20,826 bases of DNA from CAYJEJ01 sp964369315 (GCA_964369315.1 CAYJEJ010000014.1:1-20826); one strand, 5' to 3'; shown: positions 7,212-15,910, counted from the stretch's first letter. The notes: generated from the sequence alone by a model not told the origin. Numbers and translations are program-made.

Positions 7212-9719
7212 ATGGATGACTTAATAGAAGAATTCATCGAAGAAACACAAGAAAATCTTGAATCCCTGAGCTCAGGATTATTAACCTTGGAAAAAGACAT
7301 TAATAATCCTGCTGCACTGGATGAAATTTTTCGTAATTTCCACACAATCAAAGGGTCAGGCGGGTCTCTTGGGTTTATTAAGTTACAAAAAATCGCTCAC
7401 ACAGCCGAGAATATATTATCCAAAATGCGTGATGGCTCATTAACGCCTAATAGCCTGTTAATTTCATTAATCCTAAAGGTTACAGACACATTAAAAGAAA
7501 TAATCGCTCACATATCAACAAATAACGTTGAGCCCCCTTCAGACTATACAGACCTCATATCAGAGCTTGAAAACAGCCTCATTCCACATGAAGAAAATGG
7601 AGACATTCCATCTAAAAAAGAACAAATAAAAACAATTGATAAACCGCAGTCAACCACAACGCCTCCCCCTACAACCGGTGATAATATAAGCGTGTCGACC
7701 AACTCTATCAGAGTTAAATTAAGCACAATTGATAACTTAGTAAACACAATCGGTGAACTGGTGTTGGTAAGAAATCAATTATTACAGTCCTTAAAAAAAG
7801 ATGACAATAGCCCTTTTCTCGCCCCATTAAAAAGATTAAGTAAAATCACGACCGATTTGCATGAAACAGTGATGAAAACTCGCATGCAACCAATCAAAAA
7901 CATATGGAGCAAACTCCCCAGAACAGCACGTGACTTGTGTATAAAACTTGAAAAACAAGCCGAAATCGTAATGATTGGAGAGCAAACAGAACTTGACCGT
8001 CAAGTGCTTGAATTAATTACAGACCCTTTCATTCATTTAATCAGAAACTCACTTGACCATGGAATAGAATCTCCCGAAGAAAGGGAAAAAATGGGCAAAA
8101 ATCCAACTGGAAAAATCACATTAGAAGCCTTTCATCAAAACGGTCACATAATCATCAGCATAAATGATGATGGTCGAGGAATCGACAGCGAAAAGCTGAG
8201 AGCAAAAACAATAAAAAAAGGGCTATTATCAGAATCAGAAGCATCTAAGTTAAGTGATGATGAAATAAATCAATATATTTTTAAAAATGGCGTATCAACC
8301 TCTGCTAATGTTAGCGAAGTGTCTGGTCGTGGGGTTGGGATGGACGTTGTCATTACCAACATTACTAAAATCGGCGGAACCATCTCATTAAGCTCTAGCA
8401 AAAATGTTGGAACGAGTTTGACCATAAAAATCCCCTTAACCCTAGCTGTTATACCCGCATTAATAATTAAGTGTGCTGAGCAATATTTTGCTATTCCTCA
8501 ATCTAGTATTTTAGATATTTATTACGGCTCTTCTGGAAAAAACCATAAGGTTTCTAAGCTCGATGATGACATCGCCCTAGTGATAAATGAGAACGTCATC
8601 CTGCCCTTAATATCGCTCACCCAAACGTTGGAGTTGGGGCAATCGCGGAATAATTCTTATACCCTTGTTTTACAATCCGCTGAGAGTATTTTTGGCTTAA
8701 TGGTCGATGATGTGCGTGATATGGAAGACATCGTCTTAAAACCAATGTCGGCAGTCTTAAACAAAGACAAAGTTTTTTCAGGCAACACAATCTTAGGCAA
8801 TGGGAAGGTGGTGATGATACTCGACCCCAATGGATTAAACAAAAAAACCCCATCTCATCTTACCAAGGAAGACCTTCAATTAAATAATACTGATGATGAA
8901 GAGCTTACAAAGGTTTTGATATTTAAAAATTTAAATGGGGATAAAAATGCCGTCACCCTAGATAATTTAGCACGTATAGATAAAGTTTCTATAAACAAAA
9001 TTGAACGCTCAATCGACGGAGCCGTCGTACAATATAAAGAAAAATTAATCCCTGTAATATTTAATAAAGACACAAAAGAAACTGAATTATGCTTAATCGT
9101 GTTTAAGGACGAATCAACAGAAATAGCTTTGGCTACCTTAAAGGTAATAGACTTAATACAAACGAAATTAACAATTCAAAAAACCTTTGAAAAACAGGGC
9201 TTTATCGGCAGTGCGATTATTAATGATGAGACCATAGACATCGTCGATGCTGAATATTATTTGAATAAAAAAACATCGAATACAACAAACTTTTCAGATG
9301 AGAAACAGTCGGTTATTGACACAATCATGACCAATAATAAAAAACTTCCGATGATAATGCTTATTAGCAGTGAAACATCTGAAATCACATATATCACCGA
9401 ACTGCTGAAAAATGACTTTAAAGTACTCGCTGTGAGCAACTTGTCGAATAATACTGACACTAATCCTGAGGTTATTATAATCAGTGAACATATCAACCAA
9501 AACACTTGTTTAGAGCTGGCAAAAAGCATAAAAACATCCCCTAGTGCTATTAGCTCAACCCCCATGGTCAAGCTTTTTGAAACCGCAAGCAAGCAAGATG
9601 TCGTCTCTGGCATAAAGGCTGGGATTTTGCGTTATATACCAACCAAAAATAAAAACACCATATTACAATCTATTATCAATTTAATCGCATCAAGACAAAG
9701 CTCTGGGAGGTCTCAATGA
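7212..9719 (+). CDS. cheA: Chemotaxis histidine kinase CheA with second CheW-like domain and degenerate receiver
   Basis: CheA autophosphorylates under control of chemoreceptors and passes phosphate to a response regulator. Visible domains in 835 aa are: HPt with phospho-His44 in 'NFHTIKGSGG' (about 1-115); a Pro/Thr-rich linker with no recognisable P2 domain (about 120-160); dimerisation helices (about 162-225, 'LVNTIGELVLVRNQLL'); and HATPase with N-box N279, G1 box D319-D320-G-R-G and 'GRGVGMDVV' near 372. A CheW-like P5 domain follows (about 408-537), then a second CheW-like domain (about 567-690), then a receiver-like tail (about 713-830). In that tail the acidic pair is replaced by S719-S720 and the phospho-Asp position by S758, so it cannot be phosphorylated in the normal way. 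The stop overlaps the cheW start (ATGA). The kinase itself looks intact. Confidence 0.93.
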   Translation: MDDLIEEFIEETQENLESLSSGLLTLEKDINNPAALDEIFRNFHTIKGSGGSLGFIKLQKIAHTAENILSKMRDGSLTPNSLLISLILKVTDTLKEIIAHISTNNVEPPSDYTDLISELENSLIPHEENGDIPSKKEQIKTIDKPQSTTTPPPTTGDNISVSTNSIRVKLSTIDNLVNTIGELVLVRNQLLQSLKKDDNSPFLAPLKRLSKITTDLHETVMKTRMQPIKNIWSKLPRTARDLCIKLEKQAEIVMIGEQTELDRQVLELITDPFIHLIRNSLDHGIESPEEREKMGKNPTGKITLEAFHQNGHIIISINDDGRGIDSEKLRAKTIKKGLLSESEASKLSDDEINQYIFKNGVSTSANVSEVSGRGVGMDVVITNITKIGGTISLSSSKNVGTSLTIKIPLTLAVIPALIIKCAEQYFAIPQSSILDIYYGSSGKNHKVSKLDDDIALVINENVILPLISLTQTLELGQSRNNSYTLVLQSAESIFGLMVDDVRDMEDIVLKPMSAVLNKDKVFSGNTILGNGKVVMILDPNGLNKKTPSHLTKEDLQLNNTDDEELTKVLIFKNLNGDKNAVTLDNLARIDKVSINKIERSIDGAVVQYKEKLIPVIFNKDTKETELCLIVFKDESTEIALATLKVIDLIQTKLTIQKTFEKQGFIGSAIINDETIDIVDAEYYLNKKTSNTTNFSDEKQSVIDTIMTNNKKLPMIMLISSETSEITYITELLKNDFKVLAVSNLSNNTDTNPEVIIISEHINQNTCLELAKSIKTSPSAISSTPMVKLFETASKQDVVSGIKAGILRYIPTKNKNTILQSIINLIASRQSSGRSQ

Positions 9720-10150
9720 GCGATAGCCTAAAATTAATGTCTTTTATTATCGATAACTATCATTTTGCTCTATCCGTTGACCATATTAGAGATGTCTTGG
9801 GTAAAAAAAATGTCGATAAAGTTCCTTTAACACATAAAGGGATTAAGGGCGTCGTCAACCTTCGCGGCAATATTGTCACTGTGATAGATATCATACCGTT
9901 AATTACAGAAGATTTTTCAAGCGAAGAGGCTGAGCTTTATATCGTTGTTGACGTTAAATCCGAGCTTTATAGCATATCAGCAGATAAAATCGTCAAATTT
10001 TTAAACATCAATAAACAAGACATAAACGACGTACCTAGTAGCGTTCATCAAACCTTGGCTGACCTTTCACTAGGAGCGATTTATGTTGAAAATGAGCTGC
10101 TACTAATTTTGGATTTAGAAAAAATATTGACTATTTTATTAAAAGCTTAA
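9716..10150 (+). CDS. cheW: Chemotaxis coupling protein CheW
   Basis: CheW is the small adaptor that links chemoreceptors to CheA at the inner membrane. This 144-aa protein has the full family length, with the typical 'GVVNLRGNIVTVIDI' segment at about 45-60 and a central 'DHIRDVLG' strand-helix. The ATG overlaps the cheA stop in an ATGA arrangement, and GGGAGG lies just upstream, so translation is coupled and the two proteins are made together. The gene ends at TAA 10148-10150, overlapping by 4 nt the stop of the convergent transporter gene. No cheY, cheB, cheR or receptor gene follows here, so these must be elsewhere if the pathway works. Confidence 0.92.
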   Translation: MSDSLKLMSFIIDNYHFALSVDHIRDVLGKKNVDKVPLTHKGIKGVVNLRGNIVTVIDIIPLITEDFSSEEAELYIVVDVKSELYSISADKIVKFLNINKQDINDVPSSVHQTLADLSLGAIYVENELLLILDLEKILTILLKA

Positions 10151-11106
10151 TTTGGCTGATGTCTTTTCTTTTTTCTGTCTTTATAAACCTCGACGACGGT
10201 AATAATGATGCCAGATAAAATTATCAAGACGCTCCCGAGGTAAAAATTTCTCTCTGGTTCTTCATCCCAGAAAACATATCCAAACAAAGCCATCCATATC
10301 ATCGAAGTATACATCATTGGAGATGCAATCGCGGGTGCAACCAGCTTCAACCCCATTGGCATCAGCATCAGTGATGTTGCACCAAAAACGCCCACTATAA
10401 GCAATGTCAAGGTGTCTGAAAAAGAGGGACAAACCAATTGCATTTGTAGGGGCAATATCCCAGGTAGTTCATATTCGAGAATAAATAACAATAAACACCC
10501 CACAATCGAGAATAACGCGAAATAAAATGGGATATTTATAACATGAACCTTCCTAGAGAGAATCCTGACATAAAGAAGCCCCAAAGCGTCAAAAAGTCCC
10601 GCTCCAAGAGCAAACAAAGCTCCCTTTATGCTCACACTTTCATTTGGGTTAATAATCACAGTTACACCAGACAAGCCAATTAACACACTCCACAGGACAT
10701 ATGGCTTTATATGTTCATGTAGAACCAATGGCGTCAGCAGTACTAAAAATATACTATTGGAAAATATGATTGCTGTTGCACTTGCTATTGGTAAAAATTT
10801 ATACGATGTAAAACAAAATATTATCCCAATACCGCCAAAAATCGCTCTTAAGCAATGTTCATGTAGGTGCCTTATTGACAGTAAATGAAACCTTTTAAAA
10901 AACTTCAAGACGCTCAATATCATTACCAGCATGATGGTCTGGCGAATAAAAAATATCTCTATTGGTGGAATGTTTTTTATACAACCTTTTGCCGTTGCAT
11001 TGGATATGCTGAAAAGAAAATATGCCAAGGCTATAATCAACAGTCCAAAAGATGGACAGCCCACATTAAAAGCTTCTGAAAAACGTTTTAATAAGTTTGA
11101 CATCAT
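10147..11106 (-). CDS. EamA/DMT-superfamily transporter
   Basis: This 319-aa integral membrane protein has about ten hydrophobic segments in two homologous halves of five, as in the drug/metabolite transporter (EamA) superfamily. Supporting segments are 'FFIRQTIMLVMIL', 'FTSYKFLPIASATAIIFSN' in the first half and 'YTSMIWMALFGYVFWDEEP' in the second. Members export amino acids or other metabolites, or import nucleotide-like compounds in some intracellular bacteria; the substrate cannot be read from the sequence. The C-terminus is basic (YKDRKKKRHQ) and probably cytoplasmic. Two ATG codons in a row (11106 and 11103) are possible starts; the ribosome site is weak. The stop codon overlaps the convergent cheW stop by 4 nt. 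The gene is divergent from murB across about 200 nt of AT-rich DNA. Confidence 0.85.
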   Translation of the reverse strand: MMSNLLKRFSEAFNVGCPSFGLLIIALAYFLFSISNATAKGCIKNIPPIEIFFIRQTIMLVMILSVLKFFKRFHLLSIRHLHEHCLRAIFGGIGIIFCFTSYKFLPIASATAIIFSNSIFLVLLTPLVLHEHIKPYVLWSVLIGLSGVTVIINPNESVSIKGALFALGAGLFDALGLLYVRILSRKVHVINIPFYFALFSIVGCLLLFILEYELPGILPLQMQLVCPSFSDTLTLLIVGVFGATSLMLMPMGLKLVAPAIASPMMYTSMIWMALFGYVFWDEEPERNFYLGSVLIILSGIIITVVEVYKDRKKKRHQPN

Positions 11107-11242
11107 AACCAGTTCTAATAATAAAAGAACATCCGTCTACTAAGTTTTGTTGTATCACAATTTTTAACTAGAAAAACATAAAATTCTTGAAAAATAGTTA
11201 ATTTTTAGTTAAAAATCTTTTACTTCATAAAATAAAGTGTTT

Positions 11243-11271
11243 TTGACTTTCAACTTTTCCTCGTTTATATA
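11243..11271 (+). promoter_or_regulatory. Sigma70-type promoter of murB
   Basis: TTGACT (11243-11248) and TATATA (11266-11271) are separated by exactly 17 bp. The murB ATG lies 35 nt after the -10 box. This is one of the best promoter matches in the window. Confidence 0.65.
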
Positions 11272-11305
11272 AGTGCTTAGATGATAATTTTGATTTAAAA
11301 ACTCA

Positions 11306-12199
11306 ATGAACAAAGACTATTTATCTGATTTACCAAAAGTTCGAGGAACGTTAAAAAAAAACTATAGCCTCAAACATTTAGCATGGTTAAAAATCGGAGG
11401 GAATGCCGAGGTTTTTTTTCGCCCAGCGGATACAGATGACCTGAGGTTGTTTTTAAAAGACAAACCTGCTGACGTTCCTGTAACAATAATTGGTAATGCG
11501 TCAAATGTGCTGATACGAGATTCTGGTATCGAGGGCGTGACAATCCATCTTGGCGATTGGTTCAATAATGTTTATAAAGCTGGCGATGTTTTGGAAGCGG
11601 GCGGTTCTACCTCATGCAGAGAACTGTCAAGACAAGCGGCGGATTTTGGCATCGCAGGGTTTGAATTTCTATCAACCATCCCAGGGTCAGTCGGTGGAGC
11701 GCTGCGTATGAACGCTGGTTGTTTCGGCTGTGAGATAAAAGACCTTTTTATTGAAGCAGAAGGCATGACAAAAAATGGCATAGTAAAATGGTTTTCAACT
11801 GATAATCTTAAATTTAGCTATCGCACATCTTCCCTTCCAGAGGAGATTATTGTTACCAGAATTTGGTTAAAAGGGAGATTAGATTCGCCCGAAATAATTG
11901 AAGAAAAGATGCGTCATTTTGAACAAACAAGAAAAGCGTCTCAACCCGTAGGGGTGTTGACTTGCGGAAGCTTATTTAAAAACCCAGCTGGATACAAAGC
12001 ATGGGAACTTATTGATAAATCTGGTTGTCGCTCAATAAAGTGTGGCGATGCGGGGTTGTCCGATAAACATTGTAATTTTTTAGTTAATCATGGAAACGCA
12101 ACATCTAATGATGTCGAAAATTTGATAAAACTAATCTCTGAAAAGGTTTTGGAAAAAACTGGAATACAACTAGAGTCCGAACTAATAATCCTCGGTTAA
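11306..12199 (+). CDS. murB: UDP-N-acetylenolpyruvoylglucosamine reductase MurB
   Basis: MurB is the FAD-dependent enzyme that reduces UDP-GlcNAc-enolpyruvate with NADPH to UDP-MurNAc, the second committed step of peptidoglycan precursor synthesis in the cytoplasm. The 297-aa length and lack of the extra loop fit the short (type II) enzymes. The FAD-binding part shows 'GNASNVLIRDSG' and 'STIPGSVGGALRMNAG'. The probable catalytic residues are present: Arg173 in 'FSYRTS', the proton-donor Ser222 in 'CGSLFKNP' and Glu292 in 'LESELIILG'. In many Alphaproteobacteria murB sits in the division/cell-wall cluster next to murC and ddlB; here it stands alone with its own promoter. There is no strong Shine-Dalgarno before the ATG. 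Confidence 0.95.
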   Translation: MNKDYLSDLPKVRGTLKKNYSLKHLAWLKIGGNAEVFFRPADTDDLRLFLKDKPADVPVTIIGNASNVLIRDSGIEGVTIHLGDWFNNVYKAGDVLEAGGSTSCRELSRQAADFGIAGFEFLSTIPGSVGGALRMNAGCFGCEIKDLFIEAEGMTKNGIVKWFSTDNLKFSYRTSSLPEEIIVTRIWLKGRLDSPEIIEEKMRHFEQTRKASQPVGVLTCGSLFKNPAGYKAWELIDKSGCRSIKCGDAGLSDKHCNFLVNHGNATSNDVENLIKLISEKVLEKTGIQLESELIILG

Positions 12200-12300
12200 A
12201 CATGAACCTCATCTTGTAATAAACATAGCCTAATCCACTAATTTGGACTGCTTTACTAATAGGTGCGAGATAATTGTCTTTATTTTTTAGGGTAATCGTT

Positions 12301-12306
12301 TATAAT
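12301..12306 (+). promoter_or_regulatory. Perfect -10 box upstream of MFS gene
   Basis: TATAAT lies 36 nt before the ATG at 12343. The -35 region is poor: TTTATT at 16-bp spacing, or TTGTCT at an unfavourable 21 bp. It is followed by a good ribosome site, AAAAGGG, at 12327-12333. Confidence 0.45.
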
Positions 12307-12342
12307 TACGCATCTTTAGAATTTATAAAAGGGTAAAAACAT

Positions 12343-13638
12343 ATGAAAACAACCTCTAAAACTTCACCAAGGAAAGATAAAAATTCTGCAGCTTGGCTTA
12401 TGTGGGGTATGGTGTGCATGTACTACCTTTATCAGTTTTTTATCCGTATTGCACCGACAGTAATCGATGTAGAGTTAATGAAGTATTTTTCGTTAACAGC
12501 GACCTCTTTCGGAACTCTTTGTGGGTATTATTATTTTACATACACTCCCTTACAAATACCTGTTGGTATTCTTTTAGACAAGTATGGACCAAAGAAAATC
12601 TCTGCATTAGGGTGTATACTTTGCGGACTTGGAATCCTTATGTTTGTCGCTGTGCCTGAATATAGCGTCGCCGTTTTGGGAAGAGCCCTAATGGGGATTG
12701 CATCTGCTGCTGCGTTTATTGCGGCTATGAAAATCGGGATGAACTGGTTTGATAAATCCTATATGGCGTTGATTAACACCTTAACCGTAACAGTGGGAAC
12801 ACTTGGAGCATGTGCTGGTGCACCTTTGTTTGCATGCCTAAAAGAATCTTTTGATTGGAGAACCCTACTTATCATTTCATCAGGGATTGGGGTTGTTTTG
12901 GGTATCGTTATTTACATATTCGTCCGCGACTACCCTAGAGGTTCAGAGCCTTCCACTAAGGTCAATGAGAACAAACCTTCGCTTTTAGATGGTCTGAAGG
13001 CTGTTGTTAAAAGCCGTCAATGTTGGGTGTCGTCAATTTATATAATGCTCGTTTATGCTCCGCTTAGCGGCTTTGCAGACATGTGGGGAGTGCCGTTTTT
13101 AAAGCGTGTTTATGACCTCGATACTGTTGCTGCATCGTCAGCTAGCAACATGATGTATGTCGGAATTGTAATTGGTGGACCGTTATTCGCTTGGTTTTCG
13201 TCTTTCATGCAGAAAAGAAAAATTTGCCTATGGATGGGTAATGTCATTGCACTCATTTCTTTTGGTATCGTGATTTTATTACCAAGCATTAACTATTCTA
13301 TACTGACTATTTTAATGTTTTTGGCAGGATTTGGGCTGTCTGGAACGTTTTTAATCTATACACTAGCGACAGAAGTTATGCCAAATGCTTTTGGCGGGAC
13401 GATTGTTGCGTTCATTAATACATTCAGCATGATAAGTGGGGTTATTTTACAACCCTTAATCGGCTGGATGCTAAGTAAATTGTGGGATGGCACTATGTCA
13501 GATGGCGTGCCATTTTATAGTATCGCGTGTTATAAAGAAGCGATTTCAATAATAGTGATATCCTTGTTGGTCAGTTTGATTTTTATCGCACTTTTAAAGG
13601 AATCTTTTCCAGAGCAATTGAAAAAGAAAAAAGGCTAA
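12343..13638 (+). CDS. Major facilitator superfamily transporter
   Basis: This 431-aa inner-membrane protein has about 12 hydrophobic segments in two six-helix halves. The loop after the second helix carries the MFS signature (G75-I-L-L-D79-K-Y-G82-P-K84). The N-terminal segment 'YYLYQFFIRIAPTVI' and the region 'GRALMGIASAAAFIAAMK' recall MFS proteins that intracellular bacteria such as Legionella and Coxiella carry in many copies, some of which import amino acids; this resemblance is from memory. The substrate is unknown. The ATG has AAAAGGG 9 nt upstream and a TATAAT box before that. The gene is a single transcription unit closed by a hairpin terminator 26 nt after its stop. Confidence 0.87.
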   Translation: MKTTSKTSPRKDKNSAAWLMWGMVCMYYLYQFFIRIAPTVIDVELMKYFSLTATSFGTLCGYYYFTYTPLQIPVGILLDKYGPKKISALGCILCGLGILMFVAVPEYSVAVLGRALMGIASAAAFIAAMKIGMNWFDKSYMALINTLTVTVGTLGACAGAPLFACLKESFDWRTLLIISSGIGVVLGIVIYIFVRDYPRGSEPSTKVNENKPSLLDGLKAVVKSRQCWVSSIYIMLVYAPLSGFADMWGVPFLKRVYDLDTVAASSASNMMYVGIVIGGPLFAWFSSFMQKRKICLWMGNVIALISFGIVILLPSINYSILTILMFLAGFGLSGTFLIYTLATEVMPNAFGGTIVAFINTFSMISGVILQPLIGWMLSKLWDGTMSDGVPFYSIACYKEAISIIVISLLVSLIFIALLKESFPEQLKKKKG

Positions 13639-13664
13639 AAGCTCAAGACCATTGTTATCAATAA

Positions 13665-13696
13665 AAAGTCATTCTATTCTCAAATAGAGTGACTTT
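13665..13696. terminator. Bidirectional hairpin terminator between MFS and enoyl-CoA hydratase genes
   Basis: A 14-bp stem (13665-13678 against 13683-13696, with one T-G wobble) encloses a 4-nt loop. On the plus strand it is followed by GATTTTT; on the minus strand by TTTTTATTG. It can therefore end transcripts from both sides. The right arm and loop lie inside the last codons and stop of the enoyl-CoA hydratase gene. Confidence 0.75.
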
Positions 13697-14447
13697 GATT
13701 TTTAGATAAAAACTCTTCCACCTTATCCTGCTTATCTTTTGAAGAAAGCAGATTATAAAACATTTGCCTTTCAAGAGCCATTCCCTGAGAAAGGGGTTGT
13801 TCTTGAGCGTTTTTGATGCATTTTTTGGCTGACATTAGTGCAATCCTAGAATTCAAACCTATCTTTTTCCCTAATTCCAAAGAACTTGATATAAGCTCAG
13901 AGTATGGAACGATTTTATTTATTATTCCAAAATCTAGTGCCTGTGCTGAGTTAAAAAAATCCCCCGTTAAGCAGATATAACTTGCCCTTTGCCAACCAAT
14001 GAGCCTTGCTAAACGCTGAGTTGCCCCCATCCCAGGAATAAGACCATATTTTATTTCTGGTTGACCAAACACGGCACTATCACTTGCAACAATCATATCG
14101 CACATTAGTGCCATCTCTAAACCAGCCCCCAAGGCATAGCCCGACACGGCAGCAATCACAGGTATTTTACAATTTGCTAAATAATGCCATTTATCGTTAA
14201 TAAAATTTGACGTCATAGCAGTGGAGCAATCGTGTTTGTGTGCTTCTCGTAAATCTAATCCTGACGAAAAAGCTTTTTCGTGCCCTGTTAAGACTATGAG
14301 ATTTATGTTCTCATTATTTTCTATATTAACGATTGTTTCATATAACTTTTCAATTAAAGCTGTATTGATTGCGTTCAAATTAGGGAAAATAATACGCACG
14401 AGTGCAACATGACCTGAGATTTCAATATTAATACTGCCACTAACCAT
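13680..14447 (-). CDS. Enoyl-CoA hydratase/isomerase family protein (crotonase fold)
   Basis: The 255-aa protein has the crotonase layout. Both catalytic glutamates of true hydratases are present with the correct 20-residue spacing: Glu111 in 'GAGLEMALMCD' and Glu131 in 'FGQPEIKYG'. The oxyanion-hole segments are 'AFSSGLDL' (near residue 63) and 'GYALGAGLE' (near 108). It should hydrate trans-2-enoyl-CoA esters in fatty-acid or amino-acid breakdown, or act in short-chain acyl-CoA metabolism together with aacS; the exact substrate is unknown. The ATG at 14447 has a good GGAG site (minus strand) 8 nt upstream. It is the last gene of the minus-strand run pth-mutM-ECH, 70 nt after mutM. The final codons form part of the shared terminator stem. 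Confidence 0.9.
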   Translation of the reverse strand: MVSGSINIEISGHVALVRIIFPNLNAINTALIEKLYETIVNIENNENINLIVLTGHEKAFSSGLDLREAHKHDCSTAMTSNFINDKWHYLANCKIPVIAAVSGYALGAGLEMALMCDMIVASDSAVFGQPEIKYGLIPGMGATQRLARLIGWQRASYICLTGDFFNSAQALDFGIINKIVPYSELISSSLELGKKIGLNSRIALMSAKKCIKNAQEQPLSQGMALERQMFYNLLSSKDKQDKVEEFLSKNQSHSI

Positions 14448-14517
14448 CTTATAATCTCCATTCTCTAATCAAAAATACGACAATGGATTAAAAGAATGGT
14501 TAATTTTCTATAATTTA

Positions 14518-15333
14518 TTAACCTTGACAAGTCTTACAAAAAAACGTCGAACGCCCCGCAAGAACAGAAGAAGAAATCATATTATCGCATTTTTTACACT
14601 GCAAACCTGACCTAGCGTATATTAAAAAATGGTTTTGATACCCTCCCCTTTTACCATCTAAGTGGCAATAGTCTTTCATACTGCTCCCGCCTAGTTCAAT
14701 TGACTTTATCAAAACTGTCTTTAATGATTGTGACAAAACTTCGCACTCAGCGAGCGAGAGTGAAGCAGCCGAACGAAAAGGATTAATGTTTGAGACGAAT
14801 AACGCTTCATTAGCGTATATATTCCCTATCCCTGCTATTTTGTTTTGTTCCAGCAATAAGGTTTTAATTGGTTTTGTCGTTTTTTTGGTTATCAAAAACA
14901 ATTTTTGCCCACAAAAATCATCCGTCAAGGGTTCTAACCCTAGGTTTTTTAGGTAACTGGGAAAATTATTAAAAAGGTCAATAAAACCAAATTTTCTAAC
15001 GTCACAAAAAAACAAAACCCCTTTATCTAGAGCGAACTTCACCCTGATATGCTTAAGGTCATGGCAGTCGGTCGAACAGGTCGAAAAAAACCTTAAACTC
15101 CCCGTCATCCCTAGGTGCATAACCAATGTTTGTCCAAGGCTTAGCTTGAAAAGCAAAAATTTTCCCATACGGTTGACAGATTTGATTTCATTGCCCATAA
15201 GCCCCTCTTGAAGGGTTGCTGGGACTGGTTTTCTCAATTTATGAGAATGAACCTCAACCTTATTAATAACCCTACCAATTAAATGATGCTTCAGTTGTCT
15301 TGATAAAATTTCGACCTCTGGTAATTCTGGCAT
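14518..15333 (-). CDS. mutM: Formamidopyrimidine-DNA glycosylase (Fpg/MutM)
   Basis: This bifunctional DNA glycosylase/AP lyase removes 8-oxoguanine and formamidopyrimidines from oxidised DNA. The mature N-terminus PELPEVE provides the catalytic Pro (after Met removal) and Glu. Lys in 'RMGKFLLF' is the conserved DNA-contact lysine, and 'LLLEQNKIAGIGNIYANEAL' is the helix-two-turn-helix region. The C-terminal zinc finger is complete: Cys246-x2-Cys249 and Cys266-x2-Cys269, with Arg261 in the 'GRST' turn. The length (271 aa) is normal. The gene begins 22 nt after pth on the same strand, so the two are likely cotranscribed. The ribosome site before the ATG is weak. Confidence 0.96.
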   Translation of the reverse strand: MPELPEVEILSRQLKHHLIGRVINKVEVHSHKLRKPVPATLQEGLMGNEIKSVNRMGKFLLFKLSLGQTLVMHLGMTGSLRFFSTCSTDCHDLKHIRVKFALDKGVLFFCDVRKFGFIDLFNNFPSYLKNLGLEPLTDDFCGQKLFLITKKTTKPIKTLLLEQNKIAGIGNIYANEALFVSNINPFRSAASLSLAECEVLSQSLKTVLIKSIELGGSSMKDYCHLDGKRGGYQNHFLIYARSGLQCKKCDNMISSSVLAGRSTFFCKTCQG

Positions 15334-15355
15334 AGGTTAAAAATCGCACTCCGTT

Positions 15356-15910
15356 TTAAGTGATGTTATTTATAAAATCATTTTTATTTACAGAAAAAAA
15401 ATGTGGTAAGCCGCGGGCGATTTTATATAACACTTCTTCAAGTGGTTTTTTCTCTAAGTCCGTAAAATTAGACAAGACATGGTTTGAAACCTGAGCTTTG
15501 TTCAAGGGTCTGCCCACCCCAACACGCAAACGCCAATAATCAACGCCGACACATCGCGATATGTCCCTTAATCCATTATGTCCAGCATGCCCGCCACCAA
15601 ATTTCAGCCTTAACTCTAAAAAATTCAGGTCTATCTCATCATGGATTACTAACATATCCTTTGGTTGCACCTTAAAAAAACCCGCAACATCTAAAACCGC
15701 CTGACCAGACAGGTTCATATATGTCATGGGTTTTAATAATAAAACTTTTTCGCCACAAATATCCGTAAGGCTAAATAATCCCACCCCTTTTTGCTTAAAC
15801 TGTTGAGCTTTATAAACGCTAGCAATCTCATCCAACGCCAAAAAACCCACATTGTGCCTGTTATGATGATATGCCTGACCGGGGTTACCAAGCCCCACGA
15901 TTAAATACAT
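15356..15910 (-). CDS. pth: Peptidyl-tRNA hydrolase
   Basis: Pth cleaves peptidyl-tRNAs that fall off ribosomes, recycling tRNA; it is normally essential. The 184-aa protein has all residues known from the E. coli enzyme: Asn9 (in 'GLGNPG'), catalytic His19 (in 'HNRHNVGF'), Asn66 (in 'TYMNLSG'), Asp91 (in 'VIHDEIDL') and Asn112 (in 'GHAGHNGLRD'). The ATG at 15910 has an AGGTGAAG site just upstream on the minus strand. It is the first gene of the run pth-mutM-enoyl-CoA hydratase. The common neighbours ctc/rplY and ychF are absent here, so the gene order differs from the usual one. Confidence 0.96.
   Translation of the reverse strand: MYLIVGLGNPGQAYHHNRHNVGFLALDEIASVYKAQQFKQKGVGLFSLTDICGEKVLLLKPMTYMNLSGQAVLDVAGFFKVQPKDMLVIHDEIDLNFLELRLKFGGGHAGHNGLRDISRCVGVDYWRLRVGVGRPLNKAQVSNHVLSNFTDLEKKPLEEVLYKIARGLPHFFSVNKNDFINNIT

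Noticed and set aside
9257..9613. 118-codon open frame on the minus strand
   Set aside because: It lies wholly inside the C-terminal part of cheA on the opposite strand and is a by-product of the AT-rich codon use there.
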